NCBI RefSeq assembly: GCF_030272615.1
Contig: NC_081406.1
Coordinates: 238,068,422 to 238,132,421 of the forward strand
Reading direction: 5' to 3'
DNA from: Cryptomeria japonica
Lineage: Eukaryota; Streptophyta; Pinopsida; Cupressales; Cupressaceae
Length of the DNA stretch: 64,000 nt
Positions within the stretch are counted from its first letter, which is position 1. Every line of letters starts with the position of its first letter. Shown piece by piece: positions 1-11,100 of this stretch. Position numbers and translations under genes: made by a program. The notes below the pieces were generated by a model that did no database searches, was not told the origin of the DNA, and worked only from the letters and a program-made list of their open reading frames with translations.

Positions 1-969
1 AAATTGCAAAATGAGAATGATGAAAAGGAATCACTTAATGATATGATAAGCAAGTTGAAACAAGAGATCATGACAACAAAAAATGAAATGCAAGATATGA
101 CTATGAGATTTTGCAAAGAGATTGAGGACATAAAGAAGAATAAAGAAGAATTGACCAGAAGACTAAGTGATGCAGCAAATGAGAACACAAGACCTAGCTA
201 TGAAAATGACATGTTGAAGACAGATCTGATGCATACTCAGAATGACTCAAATGAACTAATGAGACAAAAAGAAATCTTGGAAAGGGAATTGGAAACTGCA
301 AATCAACATAAAGAAAAATTCAAGAAAAGCTTAGAAGAACTCGGTACCTTATTAAAAAATAAAAAACCCAAAGGTGACACTTCTGGAATTGGCTTTGAAG
401 TTGGAGAAAGTTCTGGTACTGCAAATACTCAAGATCACAGCAAACCGGTAAGACCACCTAATACTTACAAATTCAATGGAAAATGATTTAACTATAATAA
501 ATATGGTCATAGGGCAAATGAATGTAGATCTAGGAATTATCAGAATATCAATCCACCCATCGGTCAATGTTCCAAATGCAACAAAGTTGGTCATAACTCT
601 GAAAACTGCAGAATGAATGTGAGATGTTATGTTTGCAGAAAATTTGGACATCTATCTAATCAATGCAGAACACAAATTGGCATAGGTTATGGGAAAGCTA
701 TTCAAAAAAATAATGTAACTTGTTATGCATGTAACAAGATTGGGCATATTGCTAAATTTTTTAGAAGTAAAGGTACACCGGTAGACAACAAAAGTGCTAG
801 CTTGAAAGGTAAAGAAAAAGTTGAAGAGGTTAAGCAAGAATTCTCAAAGCAATGGATTAGAAAAGCTGACCTAAATATTGGGAATACTCCTCCACCGGTA
901 GAACCAACAAATGCTCCACCAGTAGGACAGAGCAGTGCTCCACCGACAGGAAGCTCTTCATCTAATTGA
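1..969 (+). CDS. Element A ORF1: coiled-coil plus zinc-knuckle Gag-like protein (5' partial, internal TGA)
   Basis: The frame is open from base 1. Roughly the first 120 residues are charged and heptad-like (coiled coil). A linker with GIGFEVGESS follows, then four zinc-knuckle units. The first is damaged (the first Cys codon position is TGA at 484-486 and the second Cys is Tyr). The second and third (about 574 and 634) are complete C-x2-C-x4-H-x4-C. The fourth has lost its last Cys to Phe. The tail is rich in Pro, Thr and Ser and ends at TGA 967-969. Coiled coil plus zinc knuckles is the usual make-up of Copia/Sirevirus-type Gag, which packages RNA. The same TGA occurs in element D, so it predates this copy. 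Confidence 0.75.
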
Positions 970-1270
970 AGAAAATTGTCTTGAGGGTTTGGCAATCTAA
1001 TGACACATGTGCTATTATTCCCTCGGTTAGAGATAAGAAGTTGAAAATCACTTATTACCGGCAAACAAAGTTAAGTGAATACTTAAACGACATGCAATTA
1101 ATGTGGTAGATAGCGAAAAAGACTTTATAAAATATTTTTTTGGTTCCATTTCATTTCACCGTGATTTCAAACTTTTAGAGAGCGCGAAGATTTTGAGCTA
1201 AGGCATTTCAAGCAAGAAGCAAGCACACTCCAAACAATCATCCATCCAAGACAGAAAAAGGTATTTTATC
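970..1270 (+). promoter_or_regulatory. Inter-ORF leader of element A with TATA-like box
   Basis: This non-coding stretch separates ORF1 from ORF2. It holds a TATA-like box (TTTATAAAATA, near 1115-1125) about 150 bases before the ORF2 ATG, and the motif AAAGGTATT about 7 bases before the ATG. Equivalent motifs stand in the leaders of B, C and D. That suggests ORF2 has its own promoter or a processed 5' leader. Function is inferred, not shown. Confidence 0.4.
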
Positions 1271-4200
1271 ATGGCATCCACCTCTACAATTGAATACATA
1301 GCGAACCCTACTATTGTGGAAGTAATTAAAAGACCTAGGCCCATATTTTAGTTGGTCCCCGAAATAGCAAAGAAGGATGATACCTTAGGTGCAGTTTCTC
1401 AAATCCCTAAAGGTGTTGTATATGTTGAAGACCCTAGAATGTATATTCACTGCAATATTGAAGAGTTAGGAGATGAGGAAATCAAAACCATGTACAAAAC
1501 CGAGATATGTGATGATACCGACAATGTTAAAGTTGAACACAAAATCATTGAAACCCTAGGATTCACATAAATCCTTAGCATTCCTGAATTTCCTAAGGAT
1601 GTGATTAGGATAGTGTTAAGCAGAGCTCATGGAGAATTTTTTTGGTTAGATGCAATTCATAAGATCACCAAGCAAGTAGTAAAGGTTGTCACAGGGTCAC
1701 CGGCCACCAGTAAAAGACCAAAGAAAAACAAGAAAGTTTCAAATGATTTAGTCATAGACCTAACAGGTGCAACATTTGATAAAAGATCTTTAAGGGTTAA
1801 TGATGTAAAGGATACAAATTTAAGATTCATAAGCATGATATTAGGTTACAAAGCCACTCATGCTAATAGACTTAACTCAGTTTCAAGTTTATGCATTAAG
1901 AGTGCTTATGACATGATAACAGACAATACAAAAATTGACATCTGTGAATGGTTAAAGGATGAACTGATTAACAACCTTGGAAAGATAAAGAAGGATAAGA
2001 AAGCAACCTTCAGATTTGGAAATCTGTTAGTGTGTCTAATGCTTCATATAAAAAAAAAGTTCCTGGTATAGGATATAAAGAACTTGGATATGACATACCG
2101 GTAGGAAAGCAACTGACAGAACTGTTCAATACCATGGGTGAGAATAAGGAAAACAACATTCATGACTTTTTCCAAGCACTAAAGACAAAAATGAAGAAAA
2201 GGACAAGGTTATCTCAGGAAATTGTAGATAAATACAAAGATGATATATGCTTTATTATCAAAAAGGATGAAATATGGATGGAAGCAGTCATCCCAAGGAC
2301 AATCTGGGTAGCAGAAATGGGCTATGAGACAGATGACCACATAGTTGAAACTTATGCCAAAGCACTTTTGGAAGCCCCCAATGAACCTAAGGAGGAAGCA
2401 TTTGGTAGTGCTGAAACAATAGAAAAACAAATACAGTCTAAGAAAAGAGTGAAGAAGGTAGAGGCATTTGTGAGAAAAGGATCCAGACAAGCAAAAGCCA
2501 TTAAGGAAGATGTACTAAAGAAAACCGACATAACTGAAGATGAGTTGGCAGCCCCACAACCTGAAGCTCATCTATCACCGGTAGGTACTTCTTCGGAAGG
2601 AGACATGCCAGCAACCTTTAAAAGAGTTGTTAGGAAAATAGATCCCTCACCGGCAACCACTCCTTCACCTAGAAGGACAAGGCAGAAGAAACAAGCTGTG
2701 AGATCTCCGGTCAGAAAGGTCACACCTAAAAAGAAGTTGACTCCTAAGAAAAAGAAAAAGGCAAAAACTGACTTGGCACCTCTAGACATTTTGTTAAATG
2801 AGATCAAAGAGGAAGGAAAACTGAAGAACATAGGGAAAATTTATGACACCCTATCGACTGATGAGAAAGGGCAAGTTGAGAAGAGTGTAATATTACACAT
2901 GGACATGTTCAAAAAGTTTTTGATGGAAGTCATAAATGAAATTCTTGATGACTTATACAAAAGACTTGAGGCTAGAAGGCAAGGAGTAATTGAACTGGAC
3001 AAGAAAATAAAAATAGAAAAACTACTTGCTGTATATCCAGTAAACTCCCCAAAAGAAATTGATGATCTGATAGCTCAGGCTAACCAGACAGTTTTTTCCA
3101 CTGCACACCGACATATTTCACTGATGGCAGGTAGAGTTACAGAAGTTTTAGAGGAAATAGAAGATGCTTGGGACATATTTTTGGTTGAAAAAGAGAAACA
3201 AGAAGAATATAGGAATCCCAAGCCTATTAAGGTATATCAGAAGGATAAGGACAAAGGGAAAGGCAAAATTGGTGGACCTCCAAGCATAAAGGTTAAAGAT
3301 AACCTACCTCCACCTGTAAAAATTACAATCCCTGAAAACCAACCGGCAGCTGAAAGCATGGATGCAGAGGATAGCAATACAAATCCTGAAGTCCTATACA
3401 CTGTAAATGTTGATACCCAAAAGATCAACATAATAGTTGATAAAGACACAAGTGAAAAATCAGATATGGCTAAAGAGTCTCTGGTAACAGGAGATACAGA
3501 GCAACCGACAGAGGATACAGGGAAAAAGATGGAATCTGAGGCACAAACAGAGAAACCGACAGAGCTAAAGGCTCTGGAACAGATGCCACCGGTAAGCAAT
3601 GAAGCAGGAAAACCAGTGCTAAAGGAAATGCAGACACAAACTGACCTGCCAGAGGTCAATACAAGCATGGTCACTTCCACCGGTACTCAGTTTGTTGGGT
3701 CATCATCAAAGTCAACAAATGTGACTGAGGTATTACTTGAATCTATCAAGAAAATAACTGACTATAGTTCACAACCTTACAAAGCAATAGATGATTCAAT
3801 ACCAATTTTGAAGATAATTGCTCCTGATTGTAATATCGATAATAAAGATTCTTTAGGATAGTTGGATACATTATGTAAATACATTTCTGGAAATATTGAG
3901 AAAATAAAGGAAGAATCTGTAAAGGACATTGTAGAAAAGGAGAAACAAAAATTCTTTGAGGAAGAGATAAAGAAGTGTAATAGAGACTTTGACACACTTC
4001 TACCGGAACTGTGTAGTTTGTTAAAAGAGTATAAAAACCTGTATAAAGACACATGCAAAACAAACTTCCTGACTGTAGATATTGACAAGAAAATAAGCAA
4101 GACACAGGAAGAGATAAACAAGCTTGCAAACAATTCTGTCAACTCACCGGATTCACTATCTGTTTTTTAAGATAAGTTAGCAAATTTTGAGGCAGAATTA

Positions 4201-4416
4201 CTTAAACAGGAAAGAGAGAAAGAGACAATAATAAACAAGGCAAAACACTTGAGATCTAAACTGAGTCCAAGATTGGACTATCTAGCATCTCTGTGGAAGG
4301 AAATCTCAGAGGCATTAGCACAGGGAAGTAAAACACCAGCAGAACAATTGCAGCATCTCACCGGTACTGTGAAGAGTGCTGAAACAACAATAAAAGATAG
4401 CAAAAAGTTTATATAA
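1271..4416 (+). pseudogene. Element A ORF2: uncharacterised retroelement protein of about 1050 codons, lightly damaged
   Basis: Starts at ATG 1271 (MASTST) just after the AAAGGTATT motif. Family motifs in order: IANPTIVE near the N-terminus; YIHCNIEELG; LSRAHGEF; VVTG; RFISMILGYK followed by THANRLN; PGIG followed by DIPVGKQL; MEAV followed by MGYE. Then come a Lys-rich, nuclear-signal-like patch (about 2710-2770), a long Pro/Thr/Lys-rich disordered middle, and a C-terminal helical segment containing SPRLDYL. Damage: TAG near 1350, TAA at 1568-1570, a one-base deletion in an A run near 2050 (element D keeps the frame there), TAG at 3859-3861 and TAA near 4168. The central helical region resembles in layout the plant transposon proteins filed as putative plant transposon protein, but I could not test this. 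Function is unknown. Confidence 0.65.
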
Positions 4417-4684
4417 ACTTAATTTTGGGCGATCTTTTTCAGATAATAACTACCCAACTACAAGGTTGAGGATATGGACCGGTATAACTACAAACTCTAT
4501 TAACATCTTGACAACCTTTGTCATTGATGCCAAAGGGGGAGTAGTAGGATGAGAAAGTTCAAAGACAGGAATCATATGCTCAGGGGGAGCCCTTCATATT
4601 TTTGGTAAATATTTTGGTCTACACATTTTGGACATTTTTTTGAAATTTCTCATGAGTGTTGCCATCAATGCCAAAGGGGGAGAT
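4417..4684 (+). promoter_or_regulatory. Repeated polypurine tracts of element A
   Basis: Three G-rich purine runs precede the LTR, near 4534, 4582 and 4673-4684. The last (AAAGGGGGAGAT) directly abuts the LTR and is the likely plus-strand primer. Two copies sit in the phrase ATGCCAAAGGGGGAG. Repeated polypurine tracts are known from Sireviruses. B, C, G and H show the same arrangement. Confidence 0.65.
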
Positions 4685-5453
4685 TGTTGGCATATGGACA
4701 CTCCAATGAGACATTGTGTGTGATTGAAGGTTTTGTCATTGATGGCAACCTTGCAATCCTATGACACCGACAAGACATCATACCGAGAAAGCATTATTCA
4801 AGCAAGACAGTGCATCGACATCAACAAGATCACTCTACACCGGCACCGACACTGGCACAGAAGAAAAGATGTATACCGGCATAGAGGCCGACAAGATTTT
4901 TGATATGTAATATTTTGATTTTTATTGTAAGCCGACCTGGCAAATTGTAAAATGACTCTTGTATATAAAAGAGATTATTGTAGACATTTGTGAGAGTAAG
5001 GAAGCGAACAAAAAGAAAATTATTAGGCAGACCTAATGTGCGAATTATAGGTCAAGGGTATATGTAAAGAACAGAGTTAGAACCGGTACTGAATTTGGCA
5101 TTGGAGATGCTATTGTAAAGCAGTACAGATCATTGGATTAGTACAATCCTCATTGTAAGTCAGTGTGACTTCTCATTGAGCAGTGAGCTCTAGGCAATTG
5201 GCCAGTAAGTGAATATTGTGGGTCACAAATCCCACCGAGGTTTTTCCCACACCGGGTTTCCTTGTTAAACATCTTGTGTTATGGTGTTCTTTTCATGTGG
5301 ATGTTTTTGATTCTATTTATTACATTAATTCTTGCATACCGGTATACTGCTACTTTATGTTCTGCATGTTTTAACTTAAGAAAATTTGAATACCGCTTAG
5401 ATATTGATTCACCCCCCCTCTCAGTATCTGTGGGAACCCTAAAAATGTAATCA
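4685..5453 (+). repeat. Element A 3' LTR
   Basis: Begins TGTTGGCATATGG directly after the polypurine tract. It contains a TATA box (TATATAAAAG, 4962-4970) and ends after a C-rich run (ACCCCCCC, near 5411) and CAGTATCTG, as the LTR of element D does. The right boundary is estimated because the sequence diverges from D after GTGGGA. Several CCGG-centred motifs (CACCGGCACC, TACCGGTATAC) lie inside it. Confidence 0.7.
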
Positions 5454-6144
5454 TGGGATAATTCACCATGATAGAAACAAGAATGAAGACCACACCTTGA
5501 TGGTGATTGGATAATAACCTATAATCACATTCTATCACCAACCAAATACAAGGATGGGATGAGGGAATCCTCAACCTCTAGTCCACATCATGTCAAGCTT
5601 AGCAACACTTAAGGACACACTTAAAAATTGACATTGCTGGTTTTTTCAACTAATTCCCCTAAAATCCCTCTAAAGGTTAGCCATTTCTTATTTTCAAAGG
5701 CCTTAGATCACTTGCTAAAGAACAAGGAGTAGATGTAAGGTTAGATCCTTCTACACTTTTGGTTTTGTAAGACCAAGTGAGGTAGCCCTATTACAATACC
5801 TTATGATCCTACTTCAATAAGTTATTTGGTATTGTATAAAAAAAATATTTCCATTCACTTTACCAAGAAAATGCTTGATAATCCATGACTTCTTCCTATA
5901 ATCTTAGATTGGTTGCTTTCTTGTTTCTTTGAGAATATAAAACCCCAACTTAACCAACTAAAAACAAAAAAATAAATTTTATGTTCTATTTTTTTAATTT
6001 GATCTTTGATTGAAAGACTTAAACTTTATTCCAATGTCTTATTAGGGCTATAGAGTCAGATTACAACATGACATTCATAGTTTCTTAGCAAGCTTGATTC
6101 AAAAATAGTGGGTTCATGAAATTAATTCCTTACACTATTTTTTG
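5454..6144. other. No recognisable feature between element A and the LINE
   Basis: AT-rich DNA without a long open frame, an LTR terminus or a match to the other elements here. The right edge contains a short run that could be the A-tail of the minus-strand LINE (near 6139-6148). It may be host DNA or an older decayed element. Confidence 0.4.
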
Positions 6145-6331
6145 ATTATGGGAAATACATGTTTTGAAGGGATCCTGAAACCCTTTACAAAAGATCCTTA
6201 AAAGATAATAGCATTAAGAAACAATAAAAGACATTCTGCCAAAAAACCAGCACAGTTTTGGGCAAAAATCAGCATAAAATCCCAACAAAACCAGCAACAT
6301 CCAACCATAACAGAAAAAAACAAAAGACAAA

Positions 6332-8055
6332 TTACTTAATGTTTTTCAAGGCATTAGCCAAATTTCCGCTAATCCCTTGTAAATCTTTAATATTGTCCCT
6401 GAGCATAGGGATATCCTTGGAAGAAGGCAAAGCATCTTTTTTCATGCTCGCCCTTGTTCTTTTTGCTACACCACCAGGAGCACTTTCCACTGTCCCTGCC
6501 TCAATAGAACCCTCATCAATATCTAGGTCCACAACAGGTTTGGAGGTGCTGGAGCCATCAAGGAACTTGGTAATTTCCTCTAAATTCTTAGTCACGGAGG
6601 TAAGGATATCCGGAATCATTACCAAAATGTTTTTCATGGCAGTTTTTCCTTCCTCCAGTTTACTAATCTGAGCTTCCAGCTTCTCCACTTTTTCCTACAT
6701 ACCCTTTTTCCACTGCTCCTGGTTACTTTCAGCTGTCTTTCCCTTCTCTTCCTGCTGCTTATCCATTTTTTCCAAATTCTTGATTCCTTCATAAACCCAC
6801 CTGTCAAAACCCATTCGAGCCTCAGACTGGTTTTTGACTTTATCCAGAATAATCCCATCTCCAGCTTTATCCCGATCCCTGCTCGATTTCTCCTTGTCCT
6901 TCTCCTGCTCAATTTCCATTTCCCTTTCCTCATTAATTTGATTGTCGTGCTCCTCCATTGGCTGGCTATTAACATTACCTATACTCACACTATGGGTAGG
7001 GCTATTTTGATCAGAAACATCCTCAGCTCCTCCTTCCTCTTCCCTGACTTCCTCTTCTTTCTAGCTCTCTTCTTCTTCAGACTCATCGGTCTCCATCTCG
7101 CTTCCATCTTTTTCCATGTCCTCTGACTCAATCTCCGTATCCTTTTGATTAACCTTGTCCTCTTGAATTTTCTCCACAATGACTTATTTACCCTTTTTGC
7201 TCTGTGTCAACTCATCCTTGCTAGGCCCACCTTCCTCCATCTTCCTCTTTCCTTTCCCCGGTGAGACCAACAATCTCTTGTTTTCCTGGATAGCCAGGAT
7301 CTTGCAATGCTCATAAATGAGCAATATAAGGTCATAATGAAGCACATGCGAAGAAGGGTTCTTGCTATGTTTTTTCAGAGACTGCGACAGAGACCTAAAG
7401 AGGTAATAGGGTAGATAAATCCTCTTCTTATATCTAAAATGATTTAAAAGTACAAAATGGTATGTGTGGACCTTGGTAAAATGACCCTCCATAATAATAT
7501 ATTCCATAATTGCATTAAGCACACAACCCTAGATTTTCTTAATATTGGAGGCATCATAATACCCCCCCGTGGCTTTTCCTAGTTTTGCTCTCTCCTTATC
7601 TTTACGCAGAAAAAGATTAACTGCATTATTAGACACTTTCAGATCTCTAAGAAGTTAAGACCAGAATAAGGCATACCTGTGACCGTCACAATGAGGTCTG
7701 CATCTAGCTTAAACCTAACTCCATGAATTTTGAAGGAGCCATTTATCCAGTTTTCAGTAACTTTGGTGACCACTAGGTTAACTCAGCCTTTATCATAGTC
7801 GACCAACTTTTCCATGAAATTCGTCATGAATCCTTTCTCCAGCTTTGTCCAAACCTTAGGCATCTCCCACCATTTGGAAATTTTATCAGGTTCCTCTCTT
7901 CTTAGATCCCCCCCATTTTAGATTTCGTTTTACAATTTCTCTTCTTCTGCAACTTTAGAGCTTTCTTCCAAATGAAACTCGACTTTTTGAAAATGCATAC
8001 CCACAAAGTGTGGGGAAAATTAATATTCTTGATTAGGAATTTTCCCTTCTGACAT
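6332..8055 (-). pseudogene. Third ORF downstream of LINE ORF2: uncharacterised plant-transposon-like protein
   Basis: It can be followed in essentially one frame from ATG at 8055 (MSEGKIPNQEY) to TAA at 6332-6334, about 570 codons, broken by about nine stops (among them TAA, TGA and TAG). It starts about 50 bases after the RNase H stop. The first half has FSPHFVGMHFQKVEF, WWEMPKVWTKLEKGF, VTVTGMP and then HFVLLNHFRYKKRIYLPYYL and HVLHYDLILLIYEHC. The second half is highly charged (Glu/Lys-rich, 6690-7250). The C-terminus is a coiled-coil-like segment (EKLEAQISKLEEG) before a Ser/Asp-rich stretch. Layout (a TG-P motif, helical core, charged middle, C-terminal coil) parallels ORF2 of the LTR family here. 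Whether it belongs to the LINE or is a separate remnant is open. Confidence 0.5.
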
Positions 8056-8107
8056 GTCATCATCACCTTTCTAAATATTTGAATATTACTCATTAAAACT
8101 TTCATGA

Positions 8108-11100
8108 TTAATGGTGTGATCCATCTTTCCCCAAAAATTTGTCCTTTCTGATGAGTTCTTTAATATTAAAATCAATATTAACTTCCCCATTCCATATTCT
8201 TTGAGCTTTGGAAATTACGCCAAGGTTCACTAGACCATCCACTACAATATTTTTTTCTCTGAAGGCATGTTCAATGATGATAGATTTAAAGCTAGAAATA
8301 ATTTCTCTAGCTTTAAAAATAATATTTTCTATAGTCCACGAAGGCTCAATTTCACCCTTGAGGCATTTAATTATGTTAAGTGAGTCTCCTTCCAACCATA
8401 GATTATCATGATTGAGATTTTTAGTTATAATCAAAGTATTCAAAGCCGCCGAGGATTCAACATAATGACTAGTTTGGTTACCCAAAGGGCCAGCAACAAC
8501 CACAAGGCAACTTCCAACAAAATTCCCGACAATGCCCCCATAACCAGCTTTCCCTGGATTCCCCTTAGAAGCCTCATCAAAGTTGGCCTTAATCCATCCC
8601 TAAGAAGAAAAGCACCAGACAAGACCATCCCTACCCTTATCCTTACTAATTCTGTTATTGGAGAGGTTCCATCTTTCATTAAAGTCTTCTTTAGTAGCTA
8701 AACCATTATCAGTTCCATTTAAACATTCAAAGATCCCTCTATAGATTTTATCCACCACCACTTCAGGGTTCACACTTTTATCCCTAAAAATCCTTTTGTT
8801 GCGGTCCTTCTAGATGTTCCATATGACATTAGGGAAAGTAACTTTCCAAAGCTCAACATTCTTAGAATTGGAACTAGGGAAATACCATTGCTGCCAAAAC
8901 TCTTCCAGAGAGTTCAGGAAAACCCAGCTCAACTTCCACCTACTAAAAATAATATTCCAAATTTCCTGACTGAAAATACACTGGAAGAGGATATGACAAG
9001 CAAACTCCTCCTCCTTGCAGCAAAGAGAACACCTGTTAGAAAAAAAAATCCACGCTTATGGAGATTATCAAGAGTTAGCACCTTATTTTGGATAAAAATC
9101 CAAAAGAAGATATTAATTTTGGGCGTCAACTTTTTTATCCACACTTTAGCCCACAAAGGGATCTCTTTTGGAACTTTGTTGTGGATAGACACCGCTGAAG
9201 ATACAAAATATTTCCCATCCGAAGTTTCCCTCCAAATCAAACAATCCTCTGAATTGTCCATAAAAAATTTAGAAGAAAGCAAGATCTCTAAAAAAATTAA
9301 TCCCGAGCAAAGCTGGCTAAACTCAATCCACTTCCCATTTCTTCAATAGTCTCTAACAAAGACTCCATACCTGCTTTTGAACCAGTCTTTCCATTCCTTA
9401 AGGATGGGAATTTCCTCCAATGGTTTATCCATAAGCCACTTGTCCTCCCACAATCTAATAATTCTCCCATTCCCCAATTTCCACTTTCTTCCAGCTGTAG
9501 CCCAAGCTTTAGCCATTTGAACTGCATTCCAAATTGTAGAGCCTTCCACAAAAAAGGAATTTTCCTTAAATTCTTCCTTAGAAGGTTGCATGTAAAGTTA
9601 TTTCTTTTTCCAAATTAAATTCCATTCTCTTTCCTCCCCTTTCATTCTCCAAATTTATTTAGCTAACAAGGCATTATTCATAGTTATAATGTTCCTTAGC
9701 CCCAAACCCCCAAAAGCCTTACGAGTACAAATATTATTCCATGCAATAAAGGGGATTCTATTTTTATGTTCCACTCCCGACCATAAGAATTTTTTTTGAA
9801 TTCTTTCAATTGCCTCGGCAAACTTTCTGGGGATTTTGAACAGACTTAGGGCATAGACAGGCAAATTTTGAAGGGTAGCTTTAAGCAACGTCACCTTACC
9901 CGCTTGACTAAGGAGGGCTCCTTTCCATCTAGCTAGTTTGGAATTGAATCTATCAACCAGCTTCATCCAAAAATTCTCTGAAGGCTTTAAGCACAGAGGG
10001 AGACCCAGATAGGTTGAAGGAAACTCAACAATTTTGCATCCAAGGATTCTTTTGATCCTTCTTTGTCTATCCACTGGGGTATTGATGAAGAACACAGAAT
10101 TCTTATCCCAATTTATTTTTTGTCCAGAAGTAGCTTCATAGGAATCCATTACACTCTTCATGTTTCTCGCTTCCCTTATGGTAGCTTCTCCCATAGTGAT
10201 CTAATCATCAACAAAATGTTCATGAGTACAGGTTATGTTGGAAGATGTAGGTTTAAGGCCTTTGAGTTTCCCTTCTTCCACATTTCTTATAATAAATCTA
10301 CCCAAACTTTCAGCCAGAATAGTAAACAAGATAGGAGAGATGGTATCCCCCTGTCTTAGGCCTCTAGAACTTTTGAAGAAGCTGGAAGGCGATCCATTAA
10401 TAACAACTGTAGAGGTAGAAGTTCCAATCAACTAAGAACAAAGCTGAATCACCTTTTCCCCAAACCCAAAAGCTTTCATAATTCTGAAAAGGAATTGCCA
10501 ATTCACTTTGTCATAGGCCTTAGACATGTCCAACTCAGAAAAAAGCCCTATTTTTTAGCAGCAGTTATAGAATGAATATTCCCATGAACAGAAATGATAG
10601 AATCCAGAATCTATCTACCAGGGACAAAACCATCTTGCTGAGCCAAAATAATGTGGGGGAGAATATCCAACATTCTAGAAGTAAGAACCTTAGATATAAT
10701 CTTGTAAATAGAATTAGAAAGATTGATAGGTCTGAACTTATTGAGAGAGTCAGCACTAGAGATCTTAGGAATAAGATCGATAAAGGTTGCATTGAGTTCT
10801 TTTAGAAGCCGCCTTGAACCAAAGAATTCTTTAACTCCATTACAAATATCAATCTCCACAATATGTCAAAAGTTTTGGAAGAAGAACATAGGGAATCCAT
10901 CTGGACTAGGAGACTTATCTCCAAGAAAGGAAAACACAACCTTTTTGATTTTTTGATTCGAAGGGATCCGAGAGAGATTTTTGTTGTCATCCTCATTTAA
11001 AATGGGAGGGATAGCTTGAGCAAGAAGGTCTTGATTTCTAAAATCCAGAACATCCACCCCTCCTAGTAGATTGCTAAAAAAATTCATAGCTTCCTTTCTT

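Larger units (their letters stand above)
1..5453 (+). mobile_element. Element A: pol-less two-ORF LTR retrotransposon, 5' end outside the window
   Basis: The order is ORF1 (Gag-like), leader, ORF2, repeated polypurine tracts, then a 3' LTR. The 5' LTR and primer binding site lie before base 1. No protease, integrase, reverse transcriptase or RNase H is found between ORF1 and the 3' LTR, so the copy is non-autonomous. Family membership comes from the same order and matching protein motifs in elements B, C and D. It is among the better preserved copies: one stretch of ORF2 stays open for about 600 codons. The right end (5453) is estimated by aligning the LTR end with that of D and is uncertain by about 15 bases. 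Confidence 0.8.

Noticed and set aside
3237-3680. 147-codon minus-strand frame opposite ORF2 of A
   Set aside because: Antisense shadow of the long, family-conserved plus-strand ORF2.
5262-5450. Short hydrophobic frame in the A LTR, similar to one at 58325-58606
   Set aside because: Both lie in the U5-like ends of related LTRs, so the similarity is that of the LTR. An envelope-like or membrane protein is not supported.
8208-9349. Plus-strand frames opposite the LINE
   Set aside because: Antisense to RNase H and the zinc-binding RT-associated coding, whose motifs are clear on the minus strand.
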